Below are positions 23,883-33,478 of a stretch of 64,000 nucleotides of DNA, piece by piece. The translations under genes and the position numbers were made by a program. The notes under the pieces were generated by a model that was not told the DNA's origin, did not search any database, and was given only the letters and a program-made list of their open reading frames with translations. Every line of letters starts with the position of its first letter. The first letter of the stretch is position 1. The stretch lies in contig NZ_JAJNCZ010000001.1 of NCBI RefSeq assembly GCF_021026345.1, positions 558,001 through 622,000 of the forward strand. The letters run 5' to 3'. The stretch comes from Rhizobium sp. GN54 (GTDB lineage Bacteria > Pseudomonadota > Alphaproteobacteria > Rhizobiales > Rhizobiaceae).

Positions 23883-25126
23883 CAGGCGGCCCGCCATTCG
23901 TTCTCGAACAGGTCCTTCAGCTGGCGGATGCTGACGTGATGGTCGAATTCGGAGCGCACGCGCCGCTCGGCGGCCTCGCCGAGCCTTTGCCGGAGCGCCG
24001 GGTCGCGGACCAGCCGTTCGATCGCGGCCGCCAGCGCCTGCGGGTCCTCCGGCGGAACGACCAGGCCGTTCACCCCGTCCTGCAGCAGTTCGGGAATGCC
24101 GGAGATATTGGTGGAGACGCAGACGAGCCGCTGGCTCGACGCCTCCACCAGAACGTTCGGCAGCCCGTCGCGGTCGCCGTCGGCGGTGATGCGGCAGGCG
24201 AGTGCGAACAGGTCCGCCTGGCGGTAGAGCTCCAGCACGTCCTTCTGGTCCGTCGCGCCCTGCCAGGTGATGCGGTCGGCGATGCCGAGCTTCTGCGAAA
24301 GCGCCTTCAGCTGCGGCAGGTTCGCACCGCCGCCGATATGGACGAAGCGCCAGGAAAGATCGGCCGGCAGCAGCGTCAGCGCCTTGAGCAGGATGTCGTA
24401 GCCCTTCTTGTCCACCGCGCGGCCGACGCTGATGATCTTCACCGGGTCGCCGGGATCGGAGCCGTCGCGCGCCGAATGGCTGCCGGCAAAGGGGCCGAAG
24501 CGGTCGAGGTCGAGCCCGTGATAGGACAGGTGCACGTGGTTCCTGCCGTTGGCGAGCCCGCGCAGCCGGTCGAAGCCGGTCTGGTTGCAGGTCACCGTCC
24601 AGCGCGTGTCCGAGAGCTTGCCGGCCAGTTCCCAGTCCGGCGAGGTCCAGATGTCCTTGGCATGCGCCGAGCAGGTCCAGGGAATGCCGTTCATCAGGCT
24701 CGCATAGCGCGCGACCGATGCGGGCGTGTGGATGAAATGCGCGTGCAGCCAGTCCGCTCCGTCAGGCCATTCGGCGCAGAGCACGGCGGCCTGGCCGAAC
24801 CGGCGGATCCGGTTGGGCGTCGGGTCGCGGCGGAGGTCCCTGAGGAAGGCGCGCAGCGCCGCGCCGAATCCGGGAAGCCGGCGGCACGCCGACAGCCCGC
24901 GCAGGACCCGCAGCGGCTCCTGGTAGAGATATTCGGGAAGGTAATGCACCGGCGCCCTGATCTCGTCATGGACCGGATGGCGCTTGGCATCGGTCGGATG
25001 GCGCATCGAGATCAGCGTCAGGTCGAAGCCGGCGCGCTCCAGGCCCAAAAGTTCCTGTGCGATGAAAGTCTCCGAAAGGCGCGGGTAGCCCTTCAGGACG
25101 ACGACGATTTTCTTGTTCGGTGTCAA
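23882..25126 (-). CDS. GT4-family glycosyltransferase
   Basis: A 414-residue GT-B glycosyltransferase. The N terminus (VVVLKGYPRLSETFIAQELL) is typical of colanic-acid/exopolysaccharide GT4 enzymes. The donor domain carries ISVGRAVDKKGYDILLKAL and DGDRDGLPNVLVEASSQRLV (EX7E region), then SGIPELLQDGVNGLVVPPED. It is the middle gene of a three-gene leftward unit: eight bases separate it from the upstream gene, and it overlaps the downstream one by an ATGA. The likely role is addition of a sugar during assembly of a surface polysaccharide. Confidence 0.9.
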   Translation of the reverse strand: MTPNKKIVVVLKGYPRLSETFIAQELLGLERAGFDLTLISMRHPTDAKRHPVHDEIRAPVHYLPEYLYQEPLRVLRGLSACRRLPGFGAALRAFLRDLRRDPTPNRIRRFGQAAVLCAEWPDGADWLHAHFIHTPASVARYASLMNGIPWTCSAHAKDIWTSPDWELAGKLSDTRWTVTCNQTGFDRLRGLANGRNHVHLSYHGLDLDRFGPFAGSHSARDGSDPGDPVKIISVGRAVDKKGYDILLKALTLLPADLSWRFVHIGGGANLPQLKALSQKLGIADRITWQGATDQKDVLELYRQADLFALACRITADGDRDGLPNVLVEASSQRLVCVSTNISGIPELLQDGVNGLVVPPEDPQALAAAIERLVRDPALRQRLGEAAERRVRSEFDHHVSIRQLKDLFENEWRAA

Positions 25127-25133
25127 TGCGATG

Positions 25134-26339
25134 TCAGCCTTTTACGACGGTCAGCTGCGCGCCGGTCTCCTCCAGCAGATCGCTGACGATCTGGGAGATG
25201 TTGCGCAGGCCCTCAAGCCTCAGCGCCTGCGAGGTCTGCGACGGCGGCGGCCGGTGGACCAGTTCCCTCAGTGCCTTCGCCATCACCGGCGGCAGGCAGG
25301 ATTCCTCCGACGACAGCATGCTGACCAGCCCCAGTTCGGCGGCGCGGGTGGCGCGGATCAGCTGTTCCTCGCGCGGGTTGACGCGCGGCACGATCAGCGC
25401 CGGCTTGTCGAAGGAGAGGATCTCGCAATAGGTGTTGTAGCCGCCCATCGCCACCACGGCCTTGGCGCCGGCGATCAGCTCTTCCATCCGGTTGTCGAAC
25501 TCGATCACCTCGACATAGGGGATCTTCGCGCCCTTCTTCAGGAGCTTCTGGCGCTGCTCGCCGGGCATGTAGGGGCCGAGCACGATCAGCGCCCTGTGCG
25601 TCAGGTCAGGGTCTTCCTTGTAGGCGTGCAGCACGTCGTGGATCAGCGAGGCGCCGTCGCCGCCGCCGCCCGTCGTCACCAGGATGTAGTCGCCCTTGGG
25701 CCGGTGCTCCGGCCCGGGCTCGTGCGAGACGCTGCGCTGCAGGAAGCCGACGAAATCCATGCGCCCGCGTACCTGCGAGGGCACGTCGAGCCCGATCAGC
25801 GGATCGTAGAAATCCGGTGGCCCGTAGACCCAGACACGGTCGTAGTAGCGGCCGATCTTGCGCATCACGTCGTGGCGCTTCCACTCGGCGTCGAGCAGGT
25901 GCGGCGCGTCCATGACGTCGCGCAGGCCGAGCACCAGCGTCGTGCCGCAGGCCTTCAGATAGGCGAGCGTGTCCTCGACCTCGCCGCGCAGGCCCATCGG
26001 CTCCTTGTCGACGATGAAGATGTCCGGCTGGAAGCTTTCGGCGGTGTGGCGGATGATCGCCTGCCGCATCTTCAGCGTTTCCTGCAGGTCGATGTGCTGC
26101 TCCATCGACGTGTACTCGCCGTTGCGCAGCTTGATGACGCTGGGGATCTTCACGAAATCCACGCGGGCGCGATAGTCGAAGGCGCCGGCGATCGGCGATC
26201 CGGAGATGATGAGGATGTTCAGCCCGCGGAAATCCTCGACCAGCGAATGGGCGATCGCACGGCAACGCCGAAGGTGGCCAAGACCGAACGTGTCATGGCT
26301 GTACATCAGAATTCGGGCGTCTTCCAGCCGTCGCGTCAT
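25134..26339 (-). CDS. MurG-like glycosyltransferase
   Basis: A 401-residue GT-B protein. The N-terminal loop MYSHDTFGLGHLRRCRAIAH and the C-terminal VTTGGGGDGASLIHDVLHAY and MGGYNTYCEILSFDKPALIV blocks are of the GT28/MurG type. The start at 26339 (MTRRLEDARILMYSHD) was chosen because the preceding 45 residues of the open frame are atypical. It shares overall design with the product of 22692-23882, so the operon has two related GT28-like enzymes around one GT4 enzyme. It is the first gene of the three. Confidence 0.88.
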   Translation of the reverse strand: MTRRLEDARILMYSHDTFGLGHLRRCRAIAHSLVEDFRGLNILIISGSPIAGAFDYRARVDFVKIPSVIKLRNGEYTSMEQHIDLQETLKMRQAIIRHTAESFQPDIFIVDKEPMGLRGEVEDTLAYLKACGTTLVLGLRDVMDAPHLLDAEWKRHDVMRKIGRYYDRVWVYGPPDFYDPLIGLDVPSQVRGRMDFVGFLQRSVSHEPGPEHRPKGDYILVTTGGGGDGASLIHDVLHAYKEDPDLTHRALIVLGPYMPGEQRQKLLKKGAKIPYVEVIEFDNRMEELIAGAKAVVAMGGYNTYCEILSFDKPALIVPRVNPREEQLIRATRAAELGLVSMLSSEESCLPPVMAKALRELVHRPPPSQTSQALRLEGLRNISQIVSDLLEETGAQLTVVKG

Positions 26340-26409
26340 CGCGCAGTGCTCATCGTACGGGTCAAGCGACCGAACTCTCCAATCCCGATATCCATGGCAT
26401 ATTTTCTCG

Positions 26410-27585
26410 TCACTTGTAAGGGTCGGCAGCGTCGCGCAACCCGTCCCCGAGGAAGTTGAAGGCGAGGATGACAAGTATGACGGGTATCATCGGATACAAG
26501 AGCCAGGGATAAAAAGCGATCACGCTGACGCTTCGCGCTTCCGTGAGCAGGATGCCCCAGCTCGTGATCGGGGGCCTGAGACCAAGCCCCAGGAAGCTCA
26601 GCGCGGTCTCGCCGAGGATCATCCCGGGGATGGAAATCGTGGCGCTGGCGATCAGGTGCGACATGAAGCCGGGGACGAGATGGCGGCCGATGATGCGGCT
26701 GCTCTTCGCCCCCATCAGCTGCGCGGCCAGCACGTAGTCCTCCTCGCGCAGCGCCAGAAGCTTCGAGCGGACGGCGCGCGCGAGCCCCGTCCAGTCGAGC
26801 AGGCCGAGAATGACTGTGATGCCGAGATAGACCAGGATCGGACTCCAGCTCACCGGCATGATCGCCGCGAGCGCCATCCACAGCGGAATGCTGGGTATTG
26901 ATTGCAATACCTCGATGACGCGCTGCACCATGAGGTCGAGATAGCCGCCGTGATAACCGGCGAGGCCGCCGATGACAATGCCGAGCGTGAAGCTGACAGC
27001 GATGCCGATCAGGCCGATGGTCAGCGAGATCCGCGCGCCGTAGATGATGCGCGAAAGCACGTCGCGGCCGAGCCGGTCGGTGCCGAGCGCGAAGAACTGG
27101 CCGTCCTTGGCCGGGCAGACGAGGTGGAAGCTCGCCTCCCACAGCCCCCAGAATTTATAGGGGTCGCCGGAGCAGAAGAAGCGCAGCCGCTGCACGTCGG
27201 CGGTGTTGTCGCTGTAGACCCGGCGCAGCGTCTCCATGTCGAGCTGCATGGTCCGGCCATAGACGAACGGGCCGACCAGCTGGCCGTCGTGGAACAGCCG
27301 CACCCGCTGCGGCGGCGAATGGATGAAATCCATGTTGCGCGTATGCAGGTTGTAGGGTGCCAGGAATTCCGCGACGACGATCGCAAGGTACAGTGCCAGC
27401 AGGAAGATGCCGGAGACCAGCGCGATCCTGTGCTTCTTGAACTTCCACCACATCAGCCTGAGTTGCGAGGCCTGGTAGATCTTCGCCTGGCCGGCGGTCA
27501 TCGCCTCCACCGAATAGGGATCGAAGGGGGCGGTGGAGACGTAGTGGGGAAGCGGCGCGCCGGGCGGGGGAAGGGGGGCCGTCAT
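26410..27585 (-). CDS. Peptide-type ABC transporter permease (DppC/OppC class)
   Basis: A 391-residue inner-membrane permease. The first transmembrane helix (HRIALVSGIFLLALYLAIVV) is followed by a long periplasmic insert of about 110 residues, then the BPD_transp_1 domain. The EAA loop is recognisable (AVRSKLLALREEDYVLAAQL, then GETALSFLGLGLRPPITSWG). The large insert is typical of a subgroup of OppC proteins that handle bulky substrates. The start overlaps the stop of the partner permease by four bases. It is the last gene of the four-gene importer operon. Confidence 0.92.
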   Translation of the reverse strand: MTAPLPPPGAPLPHYVSTAPFDPYSVEAMTAGQAKIYQASQLRLMWWKFKKHRIALVSGIFLLALYLAIVVAEFLAPYNLHTRNMDFIHSPPQRVRLFHDGQLVGPFVYGRTMQLDMETLRRVYSDNTADVQRLRFFCSGDPYKFWGLWEASFHLVCPAKDGQFFALGTDRLGRDVLSRIIYGARISLTIGLIGIAVSFTLGIVIGGLAGYHGGYLDLMVQRVIEVLQSIPSIPLWMALAAIMPVSWSPILVYLGITVILGLLDWTGLARAVRSKLLALREEDYVLAAQLMGAKSSRIIGRHLVPGFMSHLIASATISIPGMILGETALSFLGLGLRPPITSWGILLTEARSVSVIAFYPWLLYPMIPVILVILAFNFLGDGLRDAADPYK

Positions 27586-28580
27586 TTGGTGCTCCCGCCC
27601 TGCAGCCGGATGCGCGGATCGAGGAAGGCGAGCGCGATGTCGGACACGAGCACGCCGATGACGGTGAGGAAGGCGAGGAACATCAGGAACGAGCCGGCGA
27701 GATACATGTCCTGGCTCTGCAGCGCCTTGATCAGCATCGGCCCGGTGGTCTCGAGCGACAGCACGATGGCGGTGATCTCGGCGCCGGAGATGATCTGCGG
27801 CAGGATCGAGCCGATGTCGGAGATGAAGAAATTGAGCGACATGCGCAGCGGGTATTTGACGAGCGCGCGGAACGGGTTCATGCCCTTGGCGCGCGCCGTC
27901 ACCACATACTGTTTCTGCAGCTCGTCCAGAAGGTTGGCCCTGAGCCGCCGCACCATGCCGGCCGTGCCCGCCGTGCCGATGATGATGACGGGGATCCACA
28001 GGTGTTCGAGGATCGACTTGGCCTTGGCCCAGCTCATCGGCTCGTTCAGGTATTTCTGGTCCATCAGGTGGCCAATCGAGGTGCCGAACCAGATGTTGGC
28101 GAAATACATCAGGATCAGCGCCAGGATGAAGTTCGGCACCGCGAGCCCGAGCAGCCCGAGGAAGGTCAGCCCGTAGTCGCCCCAGCTATACTGGTGGGTG
28201 GCCGAGTAGATGCCGATCGGAAAGGCGATGATCCAGGTGACGAGGATCGTCACGAAGGAGACGAGCACCGTCAGCCATAATCGGTCCCCGACCACGTCGG
28301 ACACGGGCAGCTGGTATTCGAACGAGTAGCCGAAATCGCCGTGCAGCATGCCGCCGACCCAGTGCAGGTAGCGGATCGGCGCCGGCTGGTCGAAACCGTA
28401 GCGCTCGCGCAGCGCCTCGATCTCCTCCATGTCGGCGGCCTCGCCCATGGCGCGCAGCTCGGCGACGTAGCTCTCGAAGTAGTCGCCGGGCGGCAGCTCG
28501 ATGATGGTGAAGACGAGCATCGAGATCAGAAGCAGCGTCGGCACCATGACGGCGATGCGCCAGAAGATGTATCTCAGCAT
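27582..28580 (-). CDS. Peptide-type ABC transporter permease (DppB/OppB class)
   Basis: A 332-residue inner-membrane permease with the usual OppB design. Helix one lies at MLRYIFWRIAVMVPTLLLIS, a periplasmic region follows, then the BPD_transp_1 domain with an EAA loop (LDELQKQYVVTARAKGMNPF). It pairs with the downstream DppC-class permease to form the membrane channel. It lies 3 bases downstream of the substrate-binding protein gene and overlaps the next gene by four bases. The substrate is not evident; related systems carry peptides, opines or sugars. Confidence 0.93.
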   Translation of the reverse strand: MLRYIFWRIAVMVPTLLLISMLVFTIIELPPGDYFESYVAELRAMGEAADMEEIEALRERYGFDQPAPIRYLHWVGGMLHGDFGYSFEYQLPVSDVVGDRLWLTVLVSFVTILVTWIIAFPIGIYSATHQYSWGDYGLTFLGLLGLAVPNFILALILMYFANIWFGTSIGHLMDQKYLNEPMSWAKAKSILEHLWIPVIIIGTAGTAGMVRRLRANLLDELQKQYVVTARAKGMNPFRALVKYPLRMSLNFFISDIGSILPQIISGAEITAIVLSLETTGPMLIKALQSQDMYLAGSFLMFLAFLTVIGVLVSDIALAFLDPRIRLQGGSTK

Positions 28581-28583
28581 CGA

Positions 28584-30506
28584 TCAGGCGCTCCTGTCGA
28601 ACCAGAAGGTGTCGGGCAGGTAGACGCCCAGGAAGGCGGTGGGATCGAAGCCATAGAGCCCTTCCTTGGGAACGTTCTGCATCTTCCTGGAGTGGACGAC
28701 GGGCTGCAGCGTGCCGTTGACGATGCCGATGGAGAAGACCTGCTGGGTGTAGATCGACAGCATCTCGGTCCAGATGCCGGTCCGCTCCTCAGTCGAGGTC
28801 GAGCGCTTCCACTGCCGCATCAGCTTCACGAGTTCTGCCGCCTCCGGCAGGTCGGGCGCCTCGCCCTTCTGCTGGGCCGAAAGGTAGTGCAGGCCCCAGA
28901 CCGGCCACTGCAACTGCTCGTCGCCGGTCGGCGCCAGGGCCGAAGGCGACATGTCGGCGGTCGGAATGCCGTTGTCGATGCCCTGCTGCACCGAGATCAT
29001 GATCTCGCCGCCCAGCGCCCGGCTCCTGAAGACGTCGCGCTGCGAGGTGCGCACGTGCAGCGCCAGCCCCACCTGACGCCAGTGGTCGGTGACCAGTTCC
29101 AGCACGTCGGTCTCCAGCGTGCTCTCGCCGGCGGACTCGACGATGAGGCTGGCGGGCCGTCCGTCCGGCAGAAGCCGCACGCCGTCGCTCTTGCGCTCGG
29201 TCAGGCCGGCCTCGTCGAGCAGCTTGTCGGCGAGGTCCGGATCGAACTGCGCCCAGGCGTGCTGGTACTCGGGCTTGAACAGCGGGCTCTGCGGCAGGAT
29301 CGTGTCGGCGCTTTCGCGGGCGAGCCCGAAGAAGCTCGCCTTGTTGATCTCCTCGCGGTCGATCGCCACCGACAGCGCCCGGCGGAAGCGCACGTCGCGG
29401 AACAGCCCGCGCCAGACCTTGTCGCCGCAATTGAGATTGGGCAGGAGCGCGACGCGCGAGCCCTGCGTCCGCTCCCAGAGGTTGACCGTGACCGGATAGC
29501 GATGCTCGGCGTCCTTGAGGAAGGTATAGTCGGCAAAATCGAGGCCGACGGACTGCAGGTCGGTCTCGCCGGCGCCGGCCTTGGCGGGGATGATGCCCGA
29601 GGCCGAGACGTTGAGGACGACCTTGTCCATGTAGGGCAGCTGCTGGCCGGTCTCGTCGACCCGGTGGAAGAACGGGTTGCGCTCGAAGATGAACTGCTCG
29701 GCCGGCGGCGCGATCAGGTTGCGCCACGGATCGAGCGTCGGAAGATCGGGGTTCTCCGGCCGGTAGGTGCGCGAGCGGTTGATGTGCACGCTCGTCCAGT
29801 CGTCCTCGCCTTCCTTCTCGATGATCTTCTTCAGCGCATCGGCGTCGGCATATTTCGGATGGAACTGCTTCATGTAGTGCGCCGGCAGCGCCAGCGTCAG
29901 CGGCTGCGGCGAGGCGAGCTTCAGCAGGAATTCCGGGTTGGGATTGTCCCACTCGTAGCGCACCGTCAGGGGATCGACCACCGTGAAGCGCGGCGGCTTC
30001 AGGTACGACAGGAGATCGAGCGGCAGCCCGCGCGGCCGCATCTCCTTGTTGTTGAGCACGTCCTCCCAGTAATAGGCGAAATCGTCGACCGTGAACGGGT
30101 GGCCGTCCGACCAGCGGTGGCCCTCGCGCAGCTTGAAGGTGTAGATGCGGTTGTCGACCTGCTCGAAGCTTTCCAGGATGTCCGGCTGCAGCACGAGATG
30201 CTCGTCGAAGCCGACGAGCCGCGCATAGCCGTTGATGGTCATCAGGCGGATGTCCTTCTGGCCGCCGATGATCGTCCGCGCCGTCCCGCCATACTGGCCG
30301 GGCTTGCGGCCCATGGCGGCGAGATTGACGACGCGCGGCACCTTGGGCAGCCGCTCGGCCATCGCCGGCAGGGTGCCGTCGGCGAGCTTTTCTTTCAGGA
30401 ACTCCGGTTCCTGAAGGGCGAGCGTCGCCCGGGCCCGCGAGGGGGCCAGTGCGGCGGGAAGGCAGGTGGCGGCAAGCATGCCGAGGGCGGTTCGACGCGT
30501 GATCAC
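28584..30506 (-). CDS. Substrate-binding protein of peptide-type ABC transporter (SBP_bac_5)
   Basis: A 640-residue periplasmic binding protein with a Tat-like signal ([20 protein letters not shown], twin Arg at 4-5). Cluster C hallmarks are visible: YTFKLREGHRWSDGHPFTVD, DDFAYYWEDVLN, and RFRRALSVAIDREEINKASF. Length is at the large end for the family, as in the YejA and opine-binding subgroups. Its start overlaps the end of the upstream ATPase gene by four bases. It captures substrate for the two permeases downstream. The ligand cannot be told from sequence. Confidence 0.92.
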   Translation of the reverse strand: MITRRTALGMLAATCLPAALAPSRARATLALQEPEFLKEKLADGTLPAMAERLPKVPRVVNLAAMGRKPGQYGGTARTIIGGQKDIRLMTINGYARLVGFDEHLVLQPDILESFEQVDNRIYTFKLREGHRWSDGHPFTVDDFAYYWEDVLNNKEMRPRGLPLDLLSYLKPPRFTVVDPLTVRYEWDNPNPEFLLKLASPQPLTLALPAHYMKQFHPKYADADALKKIIEKEGEDDWTSVHINRSRTYRPENPDLPTLDPWRNLIAPPAEQFIFERNPFFHRVDETGQQLPYMDKVVLNVSASGIIPAKAGAGETDLQSVGLDFADYTFLKDAEHRYPVTVNLWERTQGSRVALLPNLNCGDKVWRGLFRDVRFRRALSVAIDREEINKASFFGLARESADTILPQSPLFKPEYQHAWAQFDPDLADKLLDEAGLTERKSDGVRLLPDGRPASLIVESAGESTLETDVLELVTDHWRQVGLALHVRTSQRDVFRSRALGGEIMISVQQGIDNGIPTADMSPSALAPTGDEQLQWPVWGLHYLSAQQKGEAPDLPEAAELVKLMRQWKRSTSTEERTGIWTEMLSIYTQQVFSIGIVNGTLQPVVHSRKMQNVPKEGLYGFDPTAFLGVYLPDTFWFDRSA

Positions 30507-32395
30507 GGGCGTAGCTCTCTCACATCCGCGTTGCTACGGGCGAGCACGAGATGGCCTTCGCCGAGATCGGCGGTTGCCAGGCCGTGTCCGTCGTCGTCCT
30601 GGCGGAACGGAGCGGACCAGTTCCGCATGTCGCTGGCGTTCGCCGTCTTGAGCGTCGAAAAGTCCAGCGGCCGGTCGAGGTCCGGGAAGGGCACGGCGGC
30701 CAGGAGCGATTTCGTATAGGGGTGAACGGGCGCCCGCATGAGGATTTCACGCGGTGCGAGTTCGACGATCCGTCCTGCGCACATGACCGCGATCCGGTCG
30801 GCCATATAATCGACGACCGCCAGATTGTGCGAAATGAACAGGTAGGTCAAGCCGAGGTCCTTCTGCAGGTCCTTCAGCAGGTTGAGGATCTGCGCCTGTA
30901 CCGAGACGTCGAGCGCGGAGACCGGTTCGTCGCAGATCAGAAGCTCCGGCCCGAGCGCCAGCGCCCTAGCGATCCCGATCCTCTGGCGCTGGCCGCCGGA
31001 GAAGGAATGCGGATAGCGGTTGAGGTAGCGCCGGTTCAGCCCGATCACCTCCATCAGCGCGCTCACCGTCTCCAGCCGCGACTTCGGCGTGCCGCGCTTG
31101 TGGATCTCCAGCGGCTCGGAGAGGATGTTCTGCACCGTCATGCGCGGCGACAGCGAGGAGACCGGATCCTGGAACACCATCTGGATCTTGCCGCGCAGTT
31201 TCTGCAACGCGTCCCCTTCGGCGCCGAGCACGTCCACCGGCCCGTTGCGGTCGTGGAAGATGATCGAGCCGGAATCCGGCGTCACCGCCCGCATCAGCAT
31301 CTTGCTGACGGTGGTCTTGCCGCAGCCGCTCTCGCCGACGAGCCCCAGGCATTCGCCGCGGCGGATGTCGAAGCTGACGCCGTCGACCGCGCGCACCGGC
31401 GCCTCGTCCGGGCGGCGGAACAACCCGGTCTTGCGGATCTTGTAGGACTTGGTGACGTCGCGCACGGAGAGCAGGATCTCCGGTCCCGGCTCCTTGCCCC
31501 GGTCCTCCGAGACGCCGAGCAGATGCGAGGCATTGACCGGCACCTCGCGCAGCGCCTTCAGCCGTTCGCCGGGCTTCATGTCGAAATGCGGCACGGCCGC
31601 CATCAGGCCCTTGAGGTAGGGGTGGCCGGGACGGCGGAAGATGTCCTCCACCGGGCCGGCCTCCATGATCTCGCCGTGGTAGATCACCACCACCTCGTCG
31701 GCGACGTTGGCGACGACGCCGAGATCGTGGGTGATCAGGAGCATCGCCATGTTGAATTCCTGCTGCAGGTCCTTCAGCAGCCGCAGGATCTGTGCCTGGA
31801 TCGTGACGTCGAGCGCGGTCGTCGGCTCGTCGGCGATCAAAAGTGCCGGCCGGCAGATCAGCGCCAGCGCGATCATCGCGCGCTGGCGCATGCCGCCCGA
31901 AAGCTCGAAGGGATACATCTTGAAGGCGCGCTCGGGGCGGGTGAAGCCGACCATGCGCAGCATCTCAATCGTGCGCTCCTGGCGCTCGTCCCTCGACATG
32001 TCCTCGTGGATGGTGAGCACCTCGCTCACCTGGTCGCCGATCGTGTGCAGCGGCGACAGCGAGGTCATCGGCTCCTGGAAGATCTTGCCGATGCGCCGGC
32101 CGCGGATGGCGCGAATGTCCGGCCCGTCCGGCGACAGCTGCAGCATGTCGGTCTCGGTGCCGGTCAGCGGATCGTTGAACAGGATCCGGCCGCTGGCCGA
32201 GGCCGCTTTCGGCAGGATGCGCATGATCGACTGGCTGATGACGGACTTGCCCGAGCCGCTTTCGCCGACGAGCGCCGTCACCCTGCCGGGCAACACCCGC
32301 AGGTTGGCCTTCTTCACGGCGTCGATCTGGCCCCCGAGCATTGCAAACGAGATGCTGAGATCTTCTATCCGTAACAGATCCGCCCCTGAGATCAT
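30503..32395 (-). CDS. Dual ABC ATPase of peptide-type importer (DppD-DppF fusion)
   Basis: A 630-residue protein with two complete ATPase domains. Domain one has Walker A GESGSGKS, signature LSGGMRQR and Walker [13 protein letters not shown]. Domain two has [16 protein letters not shown] and [12 protein letters not shown]. The oligopeptide C-terminal extension ([28 protein letters not shown]) follows each. This is the fused form in which one polypeptide powers the importer. It is the first gene of the leftward operon ATPase, binding protein, permease, permease. The last 60 residues are an unusual polar tail. Confidence 0.95.
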   Translation of the reverse strand: MISGADLLRIEDLSISFAMLGGQIDAVKKANLRVLPGRVTALVGESGSGKSVISQSIMRILPKAASASGRILFNDPLTGTETDMLQLSPDGPDIRAIRGRRIGKIFQEPMTSLSPLHTIGDQVSEVLTIHEDMSRDERQERTIEMLRMVGFTRPERAFKMYPFELSGGMRQRAMIALALICRPALLIADEPTTALDVTIQAQILRLLKDLQQEFNMAMLLITHDLGVVANVADEVVVIYHGEIMEAGPVEDIFRRPGHPYLKGLMAAVPHFDMKPGERLKALREVPVNASHLLGVSEDRGKEPGPEILLSVRDVTKSYKIRKTGLFRRPDEAPVRAVDGVSFDIRRGECLGLVGESGCGKTTVSKMLMRAVTPDSGSIIFHDRNGPVDVLGAEGDALQKLRGKIQMVFQDPVSSLSPRMTVQNILSEPLEIHKRGTPKSRLETVSALMEVIGLNRRYLNRYPHSFSGGQRQRIGIARALALGPELLICDEPVSALDVSVQAQILNLLKDLQKDLGLTYLFISHNLAVVDYMADRIAVMCAGRIVELAPREILMRAPVHPYTKSLLAAVPFPDLDRPLDFSTLKTANASDMRNWSAPFRQDDDGHGLATADLGEGHLVLARSNADVRELRP

Positions 32396-32526
32396 GTCCG
32401 GAGTTTCCTTTGGTTACTAAATGTGCCTGTCCCGATCGCAGGCACACTAGCGGAGCGCCCGCAGCCTGTCCATGGGATTTGGAAACGCCGTGCCAGTGCC
32501 GTCGCGGGACAGAAACGTATTCAAAA

Positions 32527-33477
32527 TCAGATGGTTGCGGGCCGGCCCGGAGCGCCCGCGGCGCTGTAGGCGGCAAGCGTCCGGGGTTCCAGTACATCTT
32601 TTGCGCGCATCGAGCGCCGGAAGTTGTCGAAATAGAGCGTCCATTCGCCGGCGGCGGCGGAGCGGTAGGGACCGAACTTGAAATACTGGTGGGCGCCGAG
32701 CCCGGCATCGTCATGGCCGATGTCGCCGCGGACGGTCACCACCCAGCGGCCGTTGGCGAAAAGTTCGATCTGGCCGCTGCCGTCAAGTCCCGGCCGCGTC
32801 ATCACGGCGAAGTCGATCCAGCCGCTGTCGGGCGCGGGCAGGCGGTTGCCGCGGTCGGTCACGACGATGCGGCCGGTGCGGGCGGAAAACAGCGACCCGT
32901 CGCCATCGCCCCAGCCGTCGTCGGTTGCGACCAGCGCCCGCATCTGGCCGGCGTCCCGGCGCAGCCAGGCGGGTGTCGCGGCAGGTCTGTCGGGGGTGGC
33001 GAGGTCGGCGGGGTGCAGCGTCGTCTCCACCGTGGCGAACAGGCGGCCGCGCACGAGGCGGAGCGCCAGGAACGGGCTGTAGTCGCCGCGCGCGGACGGG
33101 CCGATCTCGCGCTTCCACTGCGCGATCAGGTGGCGATGGTCGGCCTGCGGTATCGGCTCGCCGAACCGCACGGAGAAGCCGTACCAGACGGCGCGCTCGT
33201 AGGGGACGCGGAGAGCGGTGCGCTCCCAGACCTCCGCCCGCTCGCTGCCGTGGCGCCCGGGAACTGCGGCCGGGCGCACGCCAAGCTTCAGCGCGCCGGG
33301 GCTGCCGCGGGTCACCTCGCGCTGGAACTCGTAGAAGCCGGCCCGTTGCTCGGCGTTGCGGCGATAGTAGAGGCCACCTGCGGGAGAGAAGTCGTCGCCC
33401 TCGAAGCCATCGGCCAGCGCCGCCTCGAAGGCGGGTTTCGGGCCGGCCCCGCGGCCTCGCGCAGAGCCGTCGGCCAT
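32527..33477 (-). CDS. Polysaccharide lyase-like protein, paralogue without signal peptide
   Basis: A 316-residue protein clearly related to the product of 14679-15656. It shares GLYYRRNAEQ, SERAEVWERTALRVPYERA, HLIAQWKREIG, APDSGWIDFAVMTRPG and QYFKFGPYR. It fits the Polysacc_lyase (PF14099) heparin-lyase fold. Unlike its paralogue, it starts with a polar N terminus (MADGSARGRGAGPKPAFEAA) and no signal peptide is seen. Its start lies one base after the adenylate cyclase stop codon, so the two are probably one transcript. Whether it is exported is unclear. An uronic-acid polymer substrate is inferred from the family. Confidence 0.75.
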   Translation of the reverse strand: MADGSARGRGAGPKPAFEAALADGFEGDDFSPAGGLYYRRNAEQRAGFYEFQREVTRGSPGALKLGVRPAAVPGRHGSERAEVWERTALRVPYERAVWYGFSVRFGEPIPQADHRHLIAQWKREIGPSARGDYSPFLALRLVRGRLFATVETTLHPADLATPDRPAATPAWLRRDAGQMRALVATDDGWGDGDGSLFSARTGRIVVTDRGNRLPAPDSGWIDFAVMTRPGLDGSGQIELFANGRWVVTVRGDIGHDDAGLGAHQYFKFGPYRSAAAGEWTLYFDNFRRSMRAKDVLEPRTLAAYSAAGAPGRPATI

Positions 33478-33478
33478 G